Assembly: GCA_964006375.1 (NCBI GenBank) | Contig: OZ023265.1 | Location: 156,404,547-156,468,546, forward strand | Source: Tillus elongatus | Lineage: Eukaryota > Arthropoda > Insecta > Coleoptera > Cleridae | Reading direction: 5' to 3' | DNA length: 64,000 nucleotides | Shown: positions 1 through 12,595 of the stretch, one piece after another | Numbering within the stretch: position 1 is the first letter of the stretch | Layout of the letters: each line of letters begins with the position of its first letter | The notes under the pieces: generated by a model | The model's input: the letters and a program-made list of their open reading frames with translations, nothing else | Databases searched by the model: none | Told to the model about the DNA's origin: nothing | Program-made: the position numbers and the translations under genes

Positions 1-605
1 TTCACTTGTTGAATTGCAGAAGCGGCTGCTAAGAAATGAGGTTTCCTCTTCCGGGCTCACAAATACTTTTCACCAGCTAAACTCTATACCTTATATACTT
101 CACAAATAAGGCCAAACCTCGAATACTGCTCCCACATCTGGGGTGCTGCTGCCGCCTCTACACTCGCTATCCTGGACTCCACTCAGAAGAGAGCTATACG
201 TTTCATCGGTGACCCTACCCTCACCCAAAGGCTGCCATCACTTGCCCATCAACGTGCTGTTGGTGACCTCTCTCTCTTTTATAGATATCTGCAGGGGCAC
301 TGCTTAGAGGAGCTTTCTTCTATACTTCATCCACCTGCTGCCCCCAACAGATCTACCAGGGAAAAAGACCGAATGCACCCTTTTCCTATGCAGGTCATCA
401 GACATAGAACATCTTGCTATGCTCGCTCTTTTGTCCCGAGGACTTCCAAGTTGTGGAACTCCTTGCCGGCACATGTTTTTTCCTGTCCTCCAAACCTTCA
501 AGTCCAGAATTAACAAGTTTCCTCTTTCCTCCTTATCGACACCCACGGTACGATAGTATTTAGGCTGTGAGCCACCGTGGTGTGTTGTTGAAATAAAATA
601 AAACA
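1..605 (+). mobile_element. non-LTR retrotransposon 3' end (family NLR1, copy A)
   Basis: The conceptual translation is the C-terminal part of a LINE reverse transcriptase protein, with signatures such as LYTLYTSQIRPNLEYCSHIW and LWNSLPAHVF. It ends with the conserved segment TVR followed by a stop near 555. The short 3' UTR contains GTGGTGTGTTGTTGAAATAA and an A-rich tail near 605. The same sequence recurs at 16555-17535, 18530-19690, 33563-34862 and 61051-61690, which defines a family (named NLR1 here). The frame is broken by an in-frame stop near 36, so this is a dead copy. The 5' end lies outside the window. It resembles Jockey/CR1-like LINEs, but the clade is not settled from this fragment. 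Confidence 0.85.
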
Positions 606-1735
606 GTGGCTTGAGACTACCGTCATGTCAAATGCACAAGGTGCCAGTTCATTACTCAACGTATCAACAGAATAATGTACAACCAGAGGGATTACCAGCA
701 CTAATCTGCTCCTAGAATCAACAAATATGCAATCAAACAAAGTCGTTTACTCCTCTAGTGATACTTTAACTTGGTACCGTCAACAAATCATAATTCCAGA
801 TATAATATTGACACATATCATCACACAACAATTAAACGGCAGCAGTACAAGTATTATGCTTCAGTAAAACAACACGCCGTAATAATATCATGGACCTATA
901 TAGGTACAATTTCGTCGGAATATTACACGGGTACATCAATGGTGCTCAAATAACATCGGCTGTTAATACCTTTAATGTTAGCTCCCCGAAAAGTGTACAT
1001 TACGGTACAATAACAAGCAGTTATGACTAAAATGACTTGCTTGAAGAGCCTAAACAACGACAGTAGTGTTACATGCGTAACGAGTAACAACTGGAGTAAC
1101 TGGAGTTGTAAAATTGCGTGGTCCGTGAGGCGTCCTCGCAAGAGAAAACAATAACAAGATTCACTGGCTGTTCTAAATTATTTAGATTAACATTCAGAGG
1201 TGAAGCGCCCTTGCGGAGGAATATTCCTATTTATCCCCTCAGGGCTCGTCTGCAGCTTTGCCGCCCCGATAGCGCTGCTGTATATTCCTGTTGTTCATCA
1301 GCAATAAAATAAACGGCCTTGCAGGTCTTGAAATAATAACGTGAAAGTTATTAGTGGGGTTATATCTCCGATAAAAAGTGACGGATTACTACATAAAATT
1401 TAAATTAAACAATACTGCGGAAATACTATCCACATCCCCCTGATATTTAAATTAAAAGTGACAGTTTTCACTACAATGTTAAGTAAAAATAGCAATTTAG
1501 TCCACTGAATATGAAAATAGCAGGTAAAAAGGCGGTCTGCAATTTCACTAATACACTGGAAGAAAACACACGAAATGATGATTGTATGCTCATCTAGTTC
1601 CGGTCTCCAGAGAAGACTTCTTGACCTTTTTGCGTCAATAAAACTTAACCTTTGCATATAATATTCAACTGGCTTTATTAACCACACAAAATATTTTATT
1701 GTGCTCTCCTCTGGTAACGAGTGGTCTTTTTTGTT

Positions 1736-1736
<1 letters not shown>
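606..1736. other. no recognisable gene
   Basis: AT-rich sequence with only short open frames in both directions. None has a recognisable motif. I see no repeat shared with the rest of the window and no splice-framed coding segment. Confidence 0.5.
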
Positions 1737-2260
<524 letters not shown>

Positions 2261-2734
2261 TGCATTTTCTATCGAATTATAATGCATGTTTTATCGTTTT
2301 TGAGTTATTCCAATTGTTTTGGAGTTTTTCACGTTTTTGGCACATATCACAAATTGTGATACGGCGTTTTTGCCAACAGATAGCGGAGCCCCATGGAAAT
2401 GACTCATTCAGAATTTTTTTTTATTGGTATGTCGAGAAAACCAAGCTGCCGTACACAGGCGCTCTCAAATAGTGGCTGAATTTGAAAAGCTTTCGCAGAT
2501 TTTTTTTTTGTGTTTCCGTTGAAATACCTTTTGTAAGATTTTTGTGAAATGTTGGTAATTAATGATAAATGTTTAGTAAGTTATTGTAAAAAAAATGTCG
2601 AATTTTTGCAAAAAAATATAATTTAGTGTTATATCACTGAAGGCAATTTCTGCAAACAAAAATATTTGTAAAATAAATTTGCAAATTTTCGAAAAAACTT
2701 TTTTTTCAATTTTGGTCATTAAAGCTGTTTATGA
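2261..2734. other. AT-rich, no recognisable gene
   Basis: Very AT-rich. Parts such as the 'aatgcatgttttatcg' stretch and the runs of A and T resemble degraded family X tails (compare 12480-12590), but no boundary can be drawn. Confidence 0.4.
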
Positions 2735-3170
2735 ATAATTATATCTTGGCAGGTATGTAAATAGTTTGAGGTTCGTTCCCAGGAAAATGAGACCAGTTTT
2801 TTCTAGAACTTTTAAAGTTTTTATTTAAAAAAATATTTATACCTTTTGTAACAAGAAAGCTTGAGACATCATCATCAAATCTGGTATCCAGGTAGCACCC
2901 GACAGAGGAACGCTTCGAATTGTTTTTGGGTAAGACCACTTTAGGGGGTACCGGATAAATAAGGAGTGATTTGGTGAAAATTGAGATTTTTTTCAATAAA
3001 ACTCGAGTAATATAACGTTTCAAAAGTCTATGGGTACAGAAATATGGTGCATTGTTACTACTATATTGGTTATACTGGTAACCAAATGTTTTTCTTTTAA
3101 AAACAAGATTAGAAACATTTTTACGAAATTTCGCTACCATAACGCACTTGCTGCGTCCAGACATGTTTTA
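2735..3170 (-). repeat. chimeric repeat: family X terminus joined to family Y segment
   Basis: On the minus strand this starts with the family X terminal motif 'ctggacgcagcaagtgcg' (near 3160) and 'ggttaccagtataac'. It then runs into a family Y segment ('cgttatattactcgag', 'aattcgaagcgttcc', 'gggtgctacc') that otherwise occurs at 38540-39730. It returns to family X ('actggtctcattttcctggg') at the low-coordinate end. The 141-residue open frame spanning it has no recognisable domain and is best explained as an accidental ORF across the chimera. Confidence 0.6.
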
Positions 3171-3649
3171 AGTTTTCCAAATAAATTGACTACCAATATT
3201 TTGTAACTTTGCTAAATAGACCCATCAATATTCAATGATCTGAAAATAACTTTAGAGAGGCAAGGTCTAATGTAAACTTAAATAAGTATTAACGTAGACT
3301 GGTACATTTATCAACCATAAACTTATACAGCAGCGAACTAGTAAGTTAGTGGAGACATCGCAAACTATTTAAGACAGTTGGCTGAACCCAAAACATAGGG
3401 TCATTAGTCTATGTAGGAAATTATTGATGTCTCCTAGCACCAAACTCATGAAGTAAGCAAACCGCTAATTGGAAAAGTTTGCAAATATTATTTAGATTCT
3501 TGGGTAGAAAATGTTGGACTATATCGTGCATAAATTGTATAATTTGGAAATGTTTAACCTATTTTAATTAGATAAATCAATCCTTAGATTGTTAAATTGT
3601 AGTTTTTGGCTAGAACGGAAACTTTGCAAAATTATTTGTTAGATGCATT
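3171..3649. other. no recognisable gene
   Basis: AT-rich unique-looking sequence without a supported coding segment, inverted repeat or match to other parts of the window. Confidence 0.4.
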
Positions 3650-3671
3650 TACACCAGACATATTTATTTAG

Positions 3672-3706
<35 letters not shown>

Positions 3707-3761
3707 TATATTTATTTATTTATTTATTTATTTGTTTCTTTATTTATTTATTTATTTATTC
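3650..3761. repeat. (TTTA)n tetranucleotide microsatellite
   Basis: TTTA units repeat about 25 times with a few interruptions (ttatata, tttgtttc). A second tract of the same motif class is at 20299-20413. Confidence 0.95.
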
Positions 3762-4530
3762 GGGGTCACCAATATGGATGTTAATTGCACTTGTTGATAT
3801 TAAATCCATACGTAAAGCTTTAATATAACTTTATCACTTCACTTGGTTAAACTTTATGATATATTTAACTATAATAAACTTTATGATATAATAACAATTA
3901 CAACAGTACACGAGTACATAGCAAATAACCGACCGAGCGTGGGGGACGTGTGTTCACTGTAGCGGTTGGTAGAGAAGAGGAAGGAGAGATAATGCCTAGT
4001 GTCTCTTATAGTTGCCGTAGTTCTTGATAGCTGGCTGTCGCATAACGTAACTCTGTCGCATAACGTAACTCTGTCGCATAACGTAACTTTTAACTGTCAA
4101 GAGTATTAACGCAGAAACACAGAGTAGTGTTGGCGGAAACACTGCGGTCGGAAACACTGCGGTCGGAACCACCGCCACATACTCAACGAGAATCGTCCCA
4201 AATAGAGTAGGAATACAATATGAAAGCCATAGCATGTACTAGAGACACCGATATCATAAAGGTACTTTTAATCACCAAGTGGCGATGCAACGTGTTTTAG
4301 CTCAGACTCACTACAACCCAATATGTATGTGGATTGATGCACGCTGTTATAAAGGAAGCGCGATCTGTAAATCGGTAAGTAAAGCTTAACATTGGTCCTA
4401 GGTTGCGGTAGATAAAATTAACCGTATCTTCTAGCACTGACTCTAGGCCTGTGAAAAAGCAAAGTATGCAACAGCTCAGGACAGATAATGTTACTGTGAA
4501 GTAAATTATATATCAGAGAAAGAGAGCAGA
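3762..4530. other. no gene; two short minisatellites
   Basis: Three perfect copies of an 18-bp unit (ctgtcgcataacgtaact) lie at 4035-4088. A 15-bp unit (cactgcggtcggaaa) is repeated about two and a half times at about 4127-4175. Otherwise I see no coding signal. The open frame covering both is explained by the repeats. Confidence 0.7.
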
Positions 4531-4534
4531 ATAA

Positions 4535-4860
4535 ATTCTTTGGGTGAGTTTAATAAAAAGGCCTTTTTTTCTTTCCAAACAAATGTTTTATTCCTTGTTC
4601 CGACGCGTTTCGACCTTTTTAACTGGTCATCCTCAGGGAAATCTAGAATTTACAAAAGGCTTGTCAGAAAAAATGAGTTTTCCGGTAAGCTACTTCCGCG
4701 AGAGTACAATACACAGTATAAAAGAAAAAATTAGGCGACAAAAAGCTGACCTCAACATTAAGTCAAGAGTTAAAGAGCTAAAACTGTTTAACTACACAGT
4801 TACCAAAGATTACAAGTCAACAGTAATACAGGGAGTCAGGCCACCCTTTTAACAAAGAAA
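4535..4860 (+). repeat. left arm of a 1.4-kb inverted repeat, Penelope-like terminus
   Basis: This ~325-bp segment is the reverse complement of 5605-5942 with roughly 85-90% identity by eye. Its minus strand at 4601-4636 contains CUGAGGA, a GACC/GGUC stem and GAAAC. That resembles the hammerhead-type motif found in Penelope-like element termini, but has an extra base before stem II. The open frames in both arms are a shared translation of non-coding sequence. Confidence 0.6.
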
Positions 4861-5604
4861 GCGACGCAAAAATTCTACACCCTTCCAATTTGGGCATTGA
4901 ACAGTTCGTTGTTGAAGAAATATAACACTCCATTTGAATAGACCATGAAGTAACGATGCACAAATCTATGAGATGGTCTGCTCCGTGGTTTTCAGACCTG
5001 TCATTTGATTTTTATATCTGTGCATTTTCGAGTCGATATGTCACTTCTGTCAGTTGTCAGTTGTCATTTCCGTTCTCGGTTTCGAAGCCGATCTTGCGCC
5101 TTGTTGTTTTGGTCTTCTCGTGTCCGTCGTCACTGAAGACGTCTTTTTAAACTTATTTTTACAAGTTGAAACAAAAAAATTCGTTCTTATTTTCCATAAA
5201 AGTTGCTCCATTTCGTGTTAGTAACACCTCTGACGCCAATGGATCTATCCTACAGCAACACATGAAGCGTGTTCCTTGGGTATTCAACTGTATAGTTTTT
5301 TGTCCTGTTTAATAATGGACAAGTAAGTAGATCGCCATTTTGGCGTTTTCATTTTTCATAAAAAATAAAAAATTGGTTTCCGATTTCACTCTCATTCCGT
5401 TAATAAGTTGTAATATTCTCTGAAAGCTTCTTCTCAGCTACATGCCTTGCTAATGTTTGTGCTGTTGTTTCGATTATTACCTTCAGCTTAATTTAAGACC
5501 CTTCTAGCGGGTAGCTTTTTTAAGACTTTTTAAGAGTTTTTAGATTTAGATTTATTGTGAGTTTTTTAAATCTCGAGAGAGATTAACTTTTCTTACAGTT
5601 CAAT
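4861..5604. other. spacer between inverted arms
   Basis: About 745 bp between the two arms of the inverted repeat. No recognisable protein motif is visible in either strand. The short frame at 4956-5150 has no family signature. Confidence 0.5.
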
Positions 5605-5942
5605 TTGACTTGTATTTACTTTTATTGCATTCAGTGGTGCATAACGGTTGACTTATGATTTTGGTAGCTGTATAGTTAGACAGTTTTAGCATTTTAACTC
5701 TTGACTTAACGTTGAGGTCAGCTTTTTGTCGCCTCATTTTATATTTTATACTCTGTATTGTGCCCTCGCAGAAGTATCCTACCGGAAAACTCCGTTTTTC
5801 TGACAAGCCTTTTGTAAATTTTAGATTTCGCTGAGGATGACCGGTTAAAAAGGTCGAAACGAGTCAGGACAAAGAATAAAACATTTGTTTGGAAAGAAAA
5901 AAAAGCCTTTTTATTCAACTCACCCAAAGATGTCAACCCCAA
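5605..5942 (-). repeat. right arm of inverted repeat, Penelope-like terminus
   Basis: Reverse-complement partner of 4535-4860. The plus strand at 5831-5866 reads CUGAGGA, then a GACC/GGUC stem, then GAAAC. A third diverged relative is at about 44961-45000. The arm ends in 'aaaagcctttttattcaactcacccaaag', which abuts the LINE at 5930, so the LINE lost its 3' end at this junction. Confidence 0.6.
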
Positions 5943-7430
5943 ACATTTTGACGTTTAGGAACAATACAGAATCAATTCGCCTAGGCAGTAACTCGGCCTG
6001 TGGTGTACCAGTAACGGGATACACCCGATCTGCTCTGTATGCAAGGAACTTTACAAATACTCGTTGGACATTTTCAAGAGCGCTTATATGGACGTCATAC
6101 AGAGGAGACCACACCACACAGGTATACTCCAGATGCGGCCGCACATATGCACCAAACAATAGCCTCAATGTGTCCGCATTATGAAAGGAACCGGAAGTTC
6201 GAATAAGAAATCCGAGTGTCTTCGATGCCCTAACAATAGCATGTTCATAGTTGTCTACGAAGTCTTTAAAGGTTGCAGGTCTTTGTAGATGCCGTCTATC
6301 TATGAAGTACGGGAAACCTATTATACGGGGGTTGAGCGTATAAAACTTTACCATACATTTATTAATACTCAGTGGGAGGTTGTTAACAGAAGACCAGTGT
6401 TGAACCCTATGCAAACTGCCCTCAAGCACCGAACAGTCGCAGAGATTATCAATGGATAATAAAATTTTTACATCGTCCGCATACAGATGATGGGGTAAGT
6501 CGATCACATATGAAATATCATTCATGAACAGATAAAAAAACAAGGGTCCCAGAACAGATCCCTGTAGAATACCCGAACTATCAAAGACCTCCACGGACTG
6601 ACACCCGTGATAGTGGACAACACCAACTCGATCACGAAGATGGGATCCCATAAACTTCAGCAGGTTCGATAAGAAATCCATGTTATCCAGTTTCCTCAAA
6701 AAAATAAAATAAAATAAAATATCGTGATTCAGCCTATCAAAAGCCCTGAGGAGGTCCAGATAAATGACATTCATCTGCGACGTGTTGCCCAGATATATAT
6801 TCTACTATGCAGATTAAGTTAGTGGTCGTGTATCTGCCCTTCACGAAGCCATTCTTAACGCTAAAAATCACATTTTTTACCACAAATAAAATTTAATTCA
6901 AGACAATCTCAAACAGTCAAGGACTGAACAAGTATGTGAGAACAATCCCTGGCCAGAAAAGCTGGAATTTTTTCAGCGCCCGGTGTGTGCTCCCGTTTGT
7001 TTTTAAGGTAAGCGCTTAAAACCTGTTCCTCCGAAACCCGTTTGATATTCAAGTCAGTCCCACCACTGTAACAGGGAGGATAGCTCACGAGGACGCACTC
7101 GAGCAGGAGCCCTAAAAAACTCCGCAAAGGCACTCACTGCATCTGCATCGCTCGTAACAACCTACCCCCGATATGAAAGCGCAGAATGACCACAGTGACT
7201 TATTTTAAGTTGGCAAACCCCCAGAAGCTACCCGGAACAACGTGGATATTTCTCGCTACCATCTTCTCATAAAGGGATTGTTTAGTTGCAGACAACGCCT
7301 TGACACGTCTTCTAAGTCCCCTGAATAACCCATAGTCCGCAAGATGATTTGATCGCTTGAAGCATGCCCAGGTCTGAAGTTTGCTTGTATAACTTATAAG
7401 TTCAAAGTCAAACTTAAGAGTGCACTAGTC
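5930..7430 (-). pseudogene. non-LTR retrotransposon reverse transcriptase (family NLR2), decayed
   Basis: The minus-strand frame at 5920-6774 encodes 284 residues of a LINE reverse transcriptase. Visible motifs are IYLDLLRAFDRLNHD (RT block 3 region), GILQGSVLGPLFFYLFMNDI, and the catalytic box YADDVK with surrounding HHLYADD. After these come LGFLIRTS and ECVVWSPLY-type thumb motifs. Upstream to about 7430 the coding sequence continues but is broken by frameshifts and stops (for example YLKNKREHTPGAEKIPAFLA at about 6960-7030). An AAAAT microsatellite near 6698-6722 interrupts the RT. The 3' end is replaced by the Penelope-like arm at 5930. It is related to the LINE at 26160-28435. Confidence 0.85.
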
Positions 7431-8270
7431 GCACACATTTTTGGCAAAAAAAAAACAATGTTATGATGTCTTTAAGACACAATGACTTCTCTCAGTGAAC
7501 GCCATATAAAAAATTGTATTATATAGTCACCTTAATGCATTTATATTTTTCAATTGTACCTTTGCCCAACAAAATTTTAGTTCTATTATTTTGTAACATT
7601 AAATAAAAAATCTCTTTTGCCATTAAATGAGTATCAAAATCAGCAACTTCTAAACTTCTAACGAACATTCTTTGTCTCTATACAGATTTCCGTCTAACAA
7701 CACACAGTCCTTTGTTGTCGACGCCTTTGTATGTTGTTCGTAATTCACTACCTTTGTGATGTTAATTTTGCCTTAAGAGTTTGTATTCACGTAAAATGTA
7801 TATGTCAGGCTCCATAGGGTTTATATATTGAACAGTTTGCGGTAAGAAGACATAGCCACCTGATATTTTAGTTAATTTCTTCCAACCATGTCATTAGCTT
7901 TCCCGGAAAATTGCCTTCGGCATTTACGAAATTAAATTACCTCTTAAAGGCAAATATCAGGTTTCAGAAAGCTGTCCAGCAGGGAACGTTTCCTTTTGAA
8001 AACAGTGAAATAGAGGGGTGCAAATAATTGAGTTTACCATGATGCTGCTTTCAGGTTAGACATACTTCCAGTGCATTTAATGAAAAAGAGTACCATTTTG
8101 ACGATGCTAGGTATATATACTTTACTCTTGTGGCAGCCAGTATTTAAAACCGTCTCTGTTTAGCATTATATTGTATATTATATTACAGATATCGCAATTT
8201 GTGAAATCTTTATAGTGAATTATATATTTTTTGTATTCTTAATAAAATATTAAATTGTCGTTTCGTCTTG
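7431..8270. other. no recognisable gene
   Basis: AT-rich sequence without a supported coding frame. The 5' part may include eroded LINE sequence continuing from the element ending near 7430. Confidence 0.4.
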
Positions 8271-8460
8271 CAATTCTTTTTATATATTTTCTTTTACCAT
8301 CTTTTATCCTCTGATGACGTCAATTTTGTTAGTGGAACGATCGTCAGGTTTTTAAGAATATGTTATGATGATTTCGGTTTTCCACGTGTACTTATCATCT
8401 CAGTTTCCAATCTTCACTTAGTTAGCAAACAAAACTTCCGATATTGGCCTACATAAAATT
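8271..8460 (+). mobile_element. Penelope-like element 3' terminus with degenerate hammerhead motif
   Basis: The block 'ctgatgacgtcaattttg', followed by GGAAC and GTC (8311-8345), lies in the same order as at 37859-37893, where the core is complete. The downstream tail ('ttccacgtgtacttatcat', 'caatcttcacttag') also matches the 37915-37985 tail and the 62640-62720 tail. Only the element terminus is present here. The second catalytic box reads GGAAC instead of GAAAC, so the ribozyme is probably inactive. Confidence 0.65.
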
Positions 8461-9130
8461 TCAGATGGACAGTAGAGGTGGACGCTCAGCAGTGCTTAAG
8501 AACAAATATTTGTTTGGGTTTGTGAATGATTGAACCATATGTTTTTGATCAGACGCTAACATGCCAAAATATTCGATTTTTTTGCACCTGCCCGCATAGA
8601 ACCAAACCAACGACAACCTGATCGCCCAGGAAACCACCCTTTTCAGTTTGATGGAACACCTCCACACATACGGTCCCAGTTCGGATTTATTTTGGTAAGA
8701 TGTTTCCGGACAGATATTTTGCAAAAAAAAAGGATCTTCAGTGTGGCTACCGGGCTCTCTTTATATCACCCTTAAAGAATATTTTTAATGGATATATCTA
8801 AAATCCAAAGTTTACAAGAACAGGCCAAACAATTCAGACCATCCGAAGGAGAAAATCCGCCAAGAATTAGTTGTCATACCTCCGTAAGTCGTTAATAATG
8901 TGCTGTCAGATTTTTCCTACTGACTTGGTCAGAAACAAAATGGAGGGTCACCAAAAAACCTCTCTGAAATGGTTAATAATTCTTCCTGTGAAAGGTTGCT
9001 ATGGATATAACACTATCGCGACAATTAAGAATACTGCCATTCTTAATTATCTGAACAATTTGAGGTGTATTTAACAGGTTCCATAAAATTTGGTACTAAA
9101 TAGTTTGTTTTGTGTTTATTTTAAATATAA
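8461..9130. other. no recognisable gene
   Basis: No supported coding frame or shared repeat. The last part may be the 5' non-coding region of the adjacent mariner-like pseudogene, but no terminal inverted repeat is identifiable. Confidence 0.4.
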
Positions 9131-9139
9131 TTTAACAAT

Positions 9140-10080
9140 ATGTTTGGTAATGAAGAATATTTTGATATAATGGAATGTTATATTCGTTGTAACCAAAATA
9201 CTGAGGCAGCTGCAAATTCATATCAAAACAACTACCCAGAAGAACGACAACCAAACACCAAAATATTTCGCAGGATAGTGACCAATATATTGAACGACGG
9301 TAGCTTCCACGCAAAGAAACTACCAAATGAAGAAAGAAATAATGCCGTCTTACAGATTTCAAACGAAAACTTTCCGCAGTCTGTTCGGTTTTATGGTGAA
9401 CAAATTGACATTTCAAAAAGTACGGTACACCGTGTATTAAAACAAAGTCATTACCATCCATATAAACCTACAATCGTACAAGGCTTAAATGTTGACCATG
9501 ACCCTAAGCGACTTCAATTCTGCAGATTGTATCAAGAATAATGCCAGCAAAATGAAAATTTGCATTTGATATAATATGGACTGATAAATTTAGATTAACA
9601 AATTGTGGTGTGTATAATCGACACAATAGGCCTTATTGGGCAAATGAAAATCCCCATCTAAAGGAAGAAAGACGATTGCAAGACAGATTTGGTATTAATG
9701 TTGGGTGCGGCTTATTAGGTAAAAAACTGTTATTTTTAATTGCGGATTAGACAGTTAATTTTAAAAAAAATCAGGTAAGTTCATTGCTTCATTGTTGGTC
9801 CGTTCTTTTTTGAAAATAATTTATGTGGGGAAAGGTATCTTAATCTATTAAGAAATCATATCTTACCAACAATTAGAAGAGTTCATGATAATTTAGATGA
9901 GATTTGGTACCAACAAGACGGTTGTGCAGCTCTCAATGCTAGGAATATCAAAGAATTTTTGTACCAAAATTTTAATAATCGTGTCATTTGTAACAATCGG
10001 CCGGTTCATTGGTGTGCTTGAAGTCCTGCTATAACACCCATAGATTTTTATTTTTGGGGTACTATGAAGAACGATCAATT
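9140..10080 (+). pseudogene. Tc1/mariner-type transposase pseudogene
   Basis: The first 133 residues (9140-9541) are the helix-turn-helix part: MFGNEEYFDIMECYI, an NYPEERQPNTKIFRRI stretch, then STVHRVLKQSHYHPYKP and DPKRLQFCR. This matches the N-terminal organisation of insect mariner-like transposases. After a stop at 9539 the rest continues in other frames: WTDKFRLTNCGVYNRHN, RPYWANENPH, IWYQQDGCAALNARNI and a PAITPIDFYFWGTMKN-like end at about 10060. The D-D-D catalytic region is recognisable but the first acidic site is altered and several frameshifts are present. It abuts a (TA)n tract at 10163. No intact TIRs were found. Confidence 0.85.
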
Positions 10081-10161
10081 TCAAAATAACTCGAAAACGA
10101 AAAGAGGCAGGGCAAAATACAAGTCATATTTGAAACGAGCATGAAATTATACAAAACATTG

Positions 10162-10162
<1 letters not shown>

Positions 10163-10234
<72 letters not shown>

Positions 10235-10460
10235 GGGTGTTCGCTCGGAAAAAATATATCTCTGAAAATAACAAAGTTAGGGCAAGCAAATGTGGTATCT
10301 GGGTTTCTGTCATAAAAATTAAAATATGTACCACAATTCAGATCTCTATGTTAGAATAAAAAAAAGTTATAAGCATTTAATTAGGAAAAATTTGTACCAG
10401 ATCAGTTTGATGAAAAATCACTACCATAACGCACTTGCCACGTCCAGACTCTTAAGATAT
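10163..10460 (-). repeat. (TA)n plus family X fragment
   Basis: A (TA)n tract (10163-10231) is followed by family X sequence in reverse orientation ('tatctctgaaaataacaaag', 'cagatctctatgttag'). It ends at the terminal motif 'ctaccataacgcacttgcc' (about 10419-10437) and 'cgtccagact'. The organisation is the same as at 1837-2260. Confidence 0.75.
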
Positions 10461-10865
10461 TAATATGTTATAGAGAACTTGATAAGTTCATTTAGGTTTC
10501 CTTACAATTTAAAGCACAAAGCAATCTATTTTCTCTATGAGAGGTCTAGACAGGCATTACGAAAATAAATGACTCTCCTTAATGCCCCCTAGTGAAAGAG
10601 TTCTACTCCGTTTTCAGCTCGAACCCTAGAATAAGAGCAATATATTGTGTGCCGCAAATATAATTTTGTCCTGTAGCATTTAATCGAACGTCTTTCGCTT
10701 GCAAAAGCAATTTGTGACTAAGTTTTTGAGTCAATTACATTCAGAAAAAAATAGATAAGAACATCAAGTTACATTAATCTTACAATTTACGAAATATAAT
10801 TTCAAAAGTCTGGACGCAGCAAGCGTCTAGCGAGTGTAGTAGCGAGCTTTTATAGAAATAAAAAA
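10461..10865. other. no gene; one eroded family X terminus
   Basis: No coding signal. At 10807-10850 there is an imperfect copy of the 'tctggacgcagcaag' terminus, immediately outside the better copy starting at 10866. Confidence 0.5.
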
Positions 10866-10867
10866 TT

Positions 10868-11182
10868 CTGGACGCAGCAAGTGTGTTATGGTAGTGAATT
10901 TTCATAAAAATCTTTTTAATAACAAATATGTGTGTTTTTTTAAGAAAGCAGGCATCAAATTTGGTTACCAGTATAACCTATATAGTAAAACCAATGTGCC
11001 ATGTTCCATTAAAATAACTTTATTGTGTGAAAATGTACAAAAGTTTCCAAAAGTAAACTTAAAATGTTCCCGAAAAAACACGTTTCGTGGTCAACCTTAT
11101 AGGTTAATAGCAAATTGAGCTGTTCAAATATGAAACATTTGATCAAAATTCGCTACCATAACGCACTTGCTGCGTCCAGAAT
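10868..11182. mobile_element. MITE-like head of family X with 39-bp terminal inverted repeats
   Basis: The left end reads tctggacgcagcaagtgtg and the right end is its reverse complement (cacttgctgcgtccaga), with similarity extending through 'ttatggtagtgaattttcat'. Length is about 315 bp. Equivalent units occur at 21508-21822 (inverted), 50072-50505 and, with one end lost, at 15091-15310 and 53945-54227. Several copies are followed by the same 'atttattttcttacaaacatgcat' sequence, so it may now move only as part of family X. Confidence 0.75.
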
Positions 11183-11976
11183 TTATTTTCTTACAAACAT
11201 GCATTATATTTCGATGGAAAATGCAAAAATGCAATAACATAAGGCGTGTTTGATTAAAAAAAAGGAAATTTGTATCACCAACGACTTATGGGCCACCCTG
11301 TGATTGCAGAAATATTATTTTAAGATGTAGCTCAAGACACCCTATAATTAATATATACAAATTTTCTTCATATCTTATATAATAAAGGATATATTGAGCT
11401 TTATTAATTTTTTACGAAAATTCGACATAAATTATATACCATTAAATGATAAACTCTATAGCTAAGGCTACTGCCAAGCATCAGAGAAAGGGTCTATTTG
11501 AAATGAATTTTCTGGAAACATTTTAGTAAAATGGAGGACAATGACGGTTGAAACTAAGACTTTAGGGTTTGTAAAACATCCTTCTTGAGACATTTTATTT
11601 CTATAGCCCGTATTAGATTTAAGCTATTTGCCTAAATGCTGCCAATTTTGACATTTTAAATCGTCACTTTGACGTTTTGAGGAAAACCCCAATTTATTTA
11701 TTTTTAAATGCCTATAACTTTTTTGTCTTTTGACCTATATAGATAAATTTTGGTAGGTAACTTACCTATAAGGATGTAAATCTGCATACCAAATTTGGTT
11801 GCCCTTACTTTGTTAATTCCGGAGATATAAATTTTTTTTGAAAGAAAATACAAAATTTTCCGGGAAAACCTAAGCAGATTTTCCTGACTAACGAACTCAT
11901 CCAAGCCATTTGCAAAAGGAATTTTTTCACCAAATTTGATCAAAATCGGCTTATTATTTTTTGAGTTATCGGTGTG

Positions 11977-12168
<192 letters not shown>

Positions 12169-12290
12169 ATATAAAAATTGAAGCTGACCCCGGATATGTT
12201 TTCTGGGGGGCCTAATTAGCGCTCATTTGAAGAAATTTTTTCAAAATTCAAAAGTCGGGATCTAAGAAAATTCACTAAAAGCACGCATCA

Positions 12291-12595
12291 AATTTGGTTA
12301 CCAGTATAACTTATATAGTAGAAACAATATATCATATTTCATCAAATAACTGTATTGTTTGAAAAAGTAGAAAAATGTTCCGAAAATAAACTTTAAATGT
12401 TCCCGAAAAAACTGGTCTGATTTTCCTGGCCTACTAACCTTTTGGTGGGTAAACACTTACCAAGATATAATTATTTACAAAAAGCTTTCCGACGAAGCTA
12501 CCCAAAAAATTTTGCATTTAAAATTACAAACAATTTTTTCACGAAAATAAAAAAAAACATTTTTTTACAATAACTTATTAAACATTTATTATTAA
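12291..12595 (+). repeat. fragment of family X head joined to an AT-rich tail
   Basis: Positions 12287-12430 match the interior of the MITE-like head ('ggttaccagtataac', 'gttcccgaaaaaactggtc'). The rest is A/T homopolymer-rich and ends at the Helitron boundary at 12596. Confidence 0.55.

Noticed and set aside
2739..3164. 141-residue minus-strand ORF
   Set aside because: It spans a chimera of family X and family Y repeats, and parts of it appear in other repeats in different frames. It is not a gene.
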